Origin: Limnohabitans sp. DM1
Lineage (GTDB): Bacteria; Pseudomonadota; Gammaproteobacteria; Burkholderiales; Burkholderiaceae_C
Direction: 5' to 3'
DNA length: 42,148 nt
NCBI RefSeq assembly: GCF_001269385.1
Contig: NZ_CXOO01000063.1
Location: forward strand, 33,591-75,738
Shown here: piece after piece, positions 37,692 through 42,148 of the stretch
Position numbering within the stretch: position 1 is the stretch's first letter
Layout of the letters: every line of letters starts with the position of its first letter
Notes under the pieces: generated by a model
What the model was told of the DNA's origin: nothing
The model's input: the letters and a program-made list of their open reading frames with translations, nothing else
Databases searched by the model: none
Program-made: the position numbers and the translations under genes

Positions 37692-40600
37692 ATGTCTACA
37701 CCCCACATTCAAGTTATTGCGACCTCAGTCAAAGGCAAGACGGCTGAAATTTTTGAGTTCAAACCAACGGCGGGAACGCCTGGGCAGGTCTTGCGCATCC
37801 AAGTCAAAGCAGGTGTTACTTACCAAGTCAAAGACTTGGTCTCCGAAGGCCACAAAGCACCTGCATCGATCAAAGCCAAGCGCGTGGGGAACAATCTGGA
37901 AATCACATTCCAAACGGACACTGAAGGCCCAGACCTGGTGTTGGAGGACTATTACGACACGGTGACCGAAGGCTTCGTCCGTGTCGTGGGTGAGGCTGAA
38001 AACGGCCATATTTACGAATACGTCGTAACTAATGCCAGCACAGATACACCGCTGACCTGGGTGACCCAAACACAAGGCAGTGTCAACGCAGTGCTTGGAA
38101 GCGCTGAATTCATTCAAAGCGGCGCTGCCGCGTACACTTTGCCGGCCATTAACCCCTTGTTGGTGGCGCTGGGAAGCGTTGGCGTTGCAGGCGTAGGCAT
38201 CGCGGTTCAGGAAGCGCAAGACAAAGCTGCAGCGGCGGCTGCGCTCAAAACCATACAAAACGCAGCACAAGCCAACAACGCATCAGCCACCACCACCAGC
38301 CTAGAGACCTACGCAGCAGCGGGTATCACAGGCGTGACCAAAGACAACCTGGCCGCCATCAACAGCGCCCTCAACAGCCCCGCCATATCCGGCGAGCTTG
38401 CCGACACCGCAGCCAAGGTACAAGCCATTGTGGATGCTTACAACAAAATCCTGGCCGAAGTCAAAGACCCCAATGCCCCCGCCCCCACCGCAGCCGACTT
38501 TGCAGCAATCGGCATCACAGGAATTAAAGACGGCACCCAAACCAAGCTCTTGATCGATGCCCTGCACGGCAAAGGTATCGCACAAGTTTCAAGCGTGGAT
38601 GAACTGAATAAGCTGGCCAAAGCAGCCAGTGCCGTGGCCAGCGTTACAGATGTCGCTACTGGCGGGGAAAGCGCCGCTAGCGCACCAAGCAAAGCCAACA
38701 TGGCCACACTTGGCTTCACCAATGTGACCAACGAAAACTTGGAAGCTGTGCAAAACGCCATCGCACAAGCCCACGCCAAGCAACCTTTGTCGTCATTGAC
38801 AGAAATGAAAAAAGTCGTTGACTCCACAGTAGCGGCTTTTGCGACGTCTGCTGCCACTAAGGCGGTGCAAGCTGCGACTGATGCTGCGAAAGCAGCAGCT
38901 ACAGCCAAGCAAAACTTGGTGGATGCACAAAATGCACTGTACACACCAGCGACAGCAGCAGAGTTAAAGGCTGTGACAGAAGCACAAAAAGCTGCGACAG
39001 AGACTGCTGCTGCTTCCAAAGCAGCGGCAGCAGCAGCACAAACAGCAGTGGATGCGGCAAAGGCTGCAACGGCTGCGGCAGGCGAGACGCCTTCAGAAGC
39101 GTTGAGCACAGCAACAACTGGCGCAAACACCGCGCAGGCGAATGCTGATACAGGTGTGAAAGATGCGGCTGCGGCAGTGAAAGCTGCAGATGAAATAACG
39201 GATGCAGCCTTGGGCGCAGCCGTGGGCAAAGCCACAGCAGCGGTGACTACAGCGACAGATGCTGCGAAAACGGCAGCAGATGCAACGGCAGCCATTGGCA
39301 TAGAGCAAGGAAAGCTCAGCTCGCCACCCACGACAGCTGAATTGCAAGCGGTGACAGACGCTCAAGCAGCGGCAACAGCGGCAGCCGCTGCAGCAAAAAT
39401 AGCCGCTGATGCGGCCAAGGCTGCCGTGGATGCAGCCAACGCTGCAACAGCTGCAGCGGGTAAAACACCTACTTCAGCGTTGAACACTGCAGAGTCAGCA
39501 GCCATTGCCGCGCAGACCGCAGCGGTCCAAAGTGTGTCGAATGCAGCAGCGGCGATAGACGCAGCGGAAAGCGTCACCGATTCAGCTGTCACCGCTTACG
39601 GGGCAGCCGCCGCTGCAGCAGCTTCAGCCGCCACGATTGCTGCCTCAGCAGCAGACAAAGCCAAAGCCGAACTGGCCACCGCCGTGGCAGCCTTGGACAA
39701 TCCAGCCACACCCGCACAACTGGCCCAAGTGGAAGCCAAGCAAGCCGCAGCCACTGAAGCCGCCGCACAAGCCACAGCGAAAGCGCAAGCAGCAACAGAG
39801 GCGGCCACAGCCGCACACAACGCAGCCGCAGCCGCTGGTGAAGACGACCCCGCAGGCGTGAAAACCGCGACAGATGCGGCAAAGGCAGCGACAGATGCAG
39901 CGGATGCAGCAAGCACCGCAGCAACCAACAGCGAAAACACCACCGACACCGCTGTCACCGCTTACGGGGCAGCCGCCGCTGCAGCAGCTTCAGCCGCCAC
40001 GATTGCTGCCTCAGCAGCAGACAAAGCCAAAGCCGAACTGGCCACCGCCGTGGCAGCCTTGGACAATCCAGCCACACCCGCACAACTGGCCCAAGTGGAA
40101 GCCAAGCAAGCCGCAGCCACTGAAGCCGCCGCACAAGCCACAGCGAAAGCGCAAGCAGCAACAGAGGCAGCCACAGCCGCACACAACGCAGCCGCAGCCG
40201 CTGGTGAAGACGACCCCGCAGGCGTGGCCGCCGCCAACACAGCCGCATCGGCCTCCAACACAGCCGCCAGCGCCACCAGCACCGCAGCAACTGACACCGA
40301 AACGGCAACGGACGCGGAAGTGGCCAAGTACGTGAGCGCCGCAGAAGCCGCCGCTGCTGCATTGACCACTGCAACAAGCGATCTGAGCACCGCTCAGTCA
40401 AACCTGGCCACCGCCAAAGCGGACATGAGCAGTAACCCCGCCACAGCCGAGCAGATCAAAGCCGTGGAAGACGCACAAGCCGCACTGAACACGGCAGTGA
40501 CCAAGGCCACAGACGCCGCAACGGCTGCCACCGCTGCCGCTGCCGCAGCAACGGCCGCAGCAGGCGCAGGCAAGGAGTCAGTGCCCGAATCGGTCACAGC

Positions 40601-42148
40601 CATTGCTGGGCAAGTGACGGCCGCCCACTCAGCCATTGACACGGCGACCCAGGCCAGTACAGCCAGCGAAACGGCAACGGACGCGGAAGTGGCCAAGTAC
40701 GTGAGCGCTGCAGAAGCCGCCGCTGCTGCATTGACCACTGCAACAAGCGATCTGAGCACCGCTCTGTCGAACCTGGCCACCGCCAAAGCGGACATGACCA
40801 ATAACCCCGCCACAGCCGAGCAGATCAAAGCCGTGGAAGACGCACAAGCCGCACTGAACACGGCAGTGACCAAGGCCACAGACGCCGCAACGGCTGCCAC
40901 CGCTGCCGCTGCCGCGGCAACGGCCGCAGCAGGCGCAGGCAAGGAGTCAGTGCCCGAATCGGTCACAGCCATTGCTGGGCAAGTGACGGCCGCCCACTCA
41001 GCCATCGACACGGCGACCCAGGCCAGTACAGCCAGCGAAACGGCAACGGACGCGGAAGTGGCCAAGTACGTGAGCGCTGCAGAAGCCGCCGCTGCTGCAT
41101 TGACCACTGCAACAAGCGATCTGAGCACCGCTCAGTCGAACCTGGCCACCGCCAAAGCGGACATGAGCAGTAACCCCGCCACAGCCGAGCAGATCAAAGC
41201 CGTGGAAGACGCACAAGCCGCACTGAACACGGCAGTGACCAAGGCCACAGACGCCGCAACGGCTGCCACCGCTGCCGCTGCCGCAGCAACGGCCGCAGCA
41301 GGTGCAGGCAAGGAGTCAGTGCCCGAATCGGTCACAGCCATTGCTGGGCAAGTGACGGCCGCCCACTCAGCCATCGACACAGCGACCCAGGCCAGTGCAG
41401 CCAGCGAAACGGCAACGGACGCGGAAGTGGCCAAGTACGTGAGCGCCGCAGAAGCCGCCGCTGCTGCATTGACCACTGCAACAAGCGATCTGAGCACCGC
41501 TCAGTCGAACCTGGCCACCGCCAAAGCGAACATGAGCAGTAACCCCGCCACAGCCGAGCAGATCAAAGCCGTGGAAGACGCACAAGCCGCACTGAACACG
41601 GCAGTGACCAAGGCCACAGACGCCGCAACGGCCGCCACCGCTGCCGCTGCCGCAGCAACGGCCGCAGCAGGCGCAGGCAAGGAGTCAGTGCCCGAATCGG
41701 TCACAGCCATTGCTGGGCAAGTGACGGCCGCCCACTCAGCCATCGACACAGCGACCCAGGCCAGTGCAGCCAGCGAAACGGCAACGGACGCGGAAGTGGC
41801 CAAGTACGTGAGCGCCGCAGAAGCCGCCGCTGCTGCATTGACCACTGCAACAAGCGATCTGAGCACCGCTCAGTCGAACCTGGCCACCGCCAAAGCGAAC
41901 ATGAGCAGTAACCCCGCCACAGCCGAGCAGATCAAAGCCGTGGAAGACGCACAAGCCGCACTGAACACGGCAGTGACCAAGGCCACAGACGCCGCAACGG
42001 CCGCCACCGCTGCCGCTGCCGCGGCAACGGCCGCAAGAGGGGAAGAGCGGCGGGCAGGGCCCGAGTGTGGCTCACGGAGGGCGGCGCAACAGTCGAACGC
42101 ACACTCAGCCATCGACACAGCGACCCAGGCCAGTGCAGCCAGCGAAAC
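37692..42148 (+). CDS. Giant alanine-rich repeat adhesin, 5' part (BapA-like prefix)
   Basis: Open from ATG 37692 to the window edge: 1485 codons plus 2 nt, no stop. An in-frame TAA at 37671 bounds the start; a TTG at 37680 is the alternative. Residues 1-~150 resemble the BapA/LapF prefix domain (PASIKAKRVGNNLEITF, then LVLEDYYD). A hydrophobic segment (NPLLVALGSVGVAGVG, about 154-172) follows. Three looser units with GITGV, GITGI or GFTNV (about 200-370) come next, then an alanine-dominated helical repeat region to the end. Such prefixes occur in type I-secreted biofilm adhesins that are held in the outer membrane. Secretion genes are not in the window. No Shine-Dalgarno is obvious. The C-terminus (RTX-type signal?) is unseen. 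Confidence 0.85.
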   Translation, partial: MSTPHIQVIATSVKGKTAEIFEFKPTAGTPGQVLRIQVKAGVTYQVKDLVSEGHKAPASIKAKRVGNNLEITFQTDTEGPDLVLEDYYDTVTEGFVRVVGEAENGHIYEYVVTNASTDTPLTWVTQTQGSVNAVLGSAEFIQSGAAAYTLPAINPLLVALGSVGVAGVGIAVQEAQDKAAAAAALKTIQNAAQANNASATTTSLETYAAAGITGVTKDNLAAINSALNSPAISGELADTAAKVQAIVDAYNKILAEVKDPNAPAPTAADFAAIGITGIKDGTQTKLLIDALHGKGIAQVSSVDELNKLAKAASAVASVTDVATGGESAASAPSKANMATLGFTNVTNENLEAVQNAIAQAHAKQPLSSLTEMKKVVDSTVAAFATSAATKAVQAATDAAKAAATAKQNLVDAQNALYTPATAAELKAVTEAQKAATETAAASKAAAAAAQTAVDAAKAATAAAGETPSEALSTATTGANTAQANADTGVKDAAAAVKAADEITDAALGAAVGKATAAVTTATDAAKTAADATAAIGIEQGKLSSPPTTAELQAVTDAQAAATAAAAAAKIAADAAKAAVDAANAATAAAGKTPTSALNTAESAAIAAQTAAVQSVSNAAAAIDAAESVTDSAVTAYGAAAAAAASAATIAASAADKAKAELATAVAALDNPATPAQLAQVEAKQAAATEAAAQATAKAQAATEAATAAHNAAAAAGEDDPAGVKTATDAAKAATDAADAASTAATNSENTTDTAVTAYGAAAAAAASAATIAASAADKAKAELATAVAALDNPATPAQLAQVEAKQAAATEAAAQATAKAQAATEAATAAHNAAAAAGEDDPAGVAAANTAASASNTAASATSTAATDTETATDAEVAKYVSAAEAAAAALTTATSDLSTAQSNLATAKADMSSNPATAEQIKAVEDAQAALNTAVTKATDAATAATAAAAAATAAAGAGKESVPESVTAIAGQVTAAHSAIDTATQASTASETATDAEVAKYVSAAEAAAAALTTATSDLSTALSNLATAKADMTNNPATAEQIKAVEDAQAALNTAVTKATDAATAATAAAAAATAAAGAGKESVPESVTAIAGQVTAAHSAIDTATQASTASETATDAEVAKYVSAAEAAAAALTTATSDLSTAQSNLATAKADMSSNPATAEQIKAVEDAQAALNTAVTKATDAATAATAAAAAATAAAGAGKESVPESVTAIAGQVTAAHSAIDTATQASAASETATDAEVAKYVSAAEAAAAALTTATSDLSTAQSNLATAKANMSSNPATAEQIKAVEDAQAALNTAVTKATDAATAATAAAAAATAAAGAGKESVPESVTAIAGQVTAAHSAIDTATQASAASETATDAEVAKYVSAAEAAAAALTTATSDLSTAQSNLATAKANMSSNPATAEQIKAVEDAQAALNTAVTKATDAATAATAAAAAATAARGEERRAGPECGSRRAAQQSNAHSAIDTATQASAASE
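38880..40298 (+). repeat. Diverged 122-126-residue repeat units of the adhesin
   Basis: Four units can be aligned on the anchor pattern xxPxTxxxLxxVxxAQAA, whose Pro codons are at 38946, 39324, 39702 and 40068 (spacings 378, 378 and 366 bp). Units 3 and 4 are near-identical over 276 bp: 39585-39860 equals 39951-40226 except for one synonymous change that I saw. Units 1 and 2 are clearly diverged. Confidence 0.8.
40299..42143 (+). repeat. Five tandem 369-bp (123-residue) units
   Basis: Units start at 40299, 40668, 41037, 41406 and 41775 (GAAACGGCAACGGACGCGG) and a sixth begins at 42144. They differ by only a few bases (for example AGCAGT/ACCAAT, GCGGAC/GCGAAC), so they expanded recently or are kept alike by gene conversion. 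The fifth carries an altered patch at 42036-42101. The period keeps the reading frame. Confidence 0.92.

Noticed and set aside
38438..42118. Many minus-strand Ala/Val/Ser-rich and Arg/Leu-rich frames, and plus-strand Gln/Pro-rich frames, inside the adhesin repeats
   Set aside because: Repeated GCA/GCC codons leave several frames open at once. Only the plus-strand frame from 37692 runs unbroken through prefix, hydrophobic segment and all repeats.

Overview
The window is GC-rich chromosomal DNA of a betaproteobacterium, most likely Burkholderiales/Comamonadaceae. This rests on family recognition only: a box benzoate pathway with a BoxR-type regulator, a Bug/TctC solute-binding protein, the DUF3460-scpA pair and the rnb-tonB-mtgA-ruvC run. 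No rRNA, tRNA or CRISPR array was seen.

Layout. (1) 1-6101: aerobic benzoyl-CoA (box) catabolism: boxB and boxC and a BoxR/BzdR-like regulator (HTH plus shikimate-kinase-like domain) on the minus strand, and a divergent benzoate-CoA ligase. Both promoter regions carry TGCA-N6-TGCA boxes, the operator pattern known for BzdR/BoxR. (2) 6186-6361: a 176-bp REP/MITE-like element whose second, inverted copy lies at 32282-32457. (3) 6420-12775: a hybrid sensor kinase with a periplasmic CxxCH motif, then a LysR regulator divergent from a TctC-type binding protein and an amidohydrolase. (4) 12776-15202: a repeat-rich spacer, a GC-poorer surface lipoprotein gene and a strong terminator.

(5) 15277-26647: mrp/apbC and metG, a divergent adjacent pair in E. 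coli and, as I recall, in many relatives, are here separated by about 8 kb of minus-strand genes. These are a UPF0149/SEC-C protein, an AAA ATPase, a PIN-like protein, a type III-like Mod methyltransferase, a HEPN protein of the HI0074/HepT type, and a Res helicase-nuclease whose N-terminus is a MNT nucleotidyltransferase. HEPN and MNT both carry the intact hallmark motifs of HepT-MntA toxin-antitoxin pairs (RX4HXY and GSX10DXD), so a TA module appears to be built into a restriction-modification operon. This is the most interesting system in the window.

(6) 26670-32138: housekeeping plus-strand genes: DUF1275 membrane protein, SulP transporter, DUF3460, scpA, panB, panC. (7) 32572-36893: minus-strand overlapping operon RNB exoribonuclease - TonB-like protein - mtgA - ruvC. 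(8) 36894-37691: a spacer with a strongly AT-rich core. (9) 37692 to the window end: a giant, alanine-rich, probably surface-anchored adhesin, open at the 3' edge. It has a BapA-like prefix, a hydrophobic segment, and at least nine 122-126-residue repeat units, the last five a near-identical 369-bp tandem array. The final unit contains a patch of substitutions that looks like poor base calls at a contig end.
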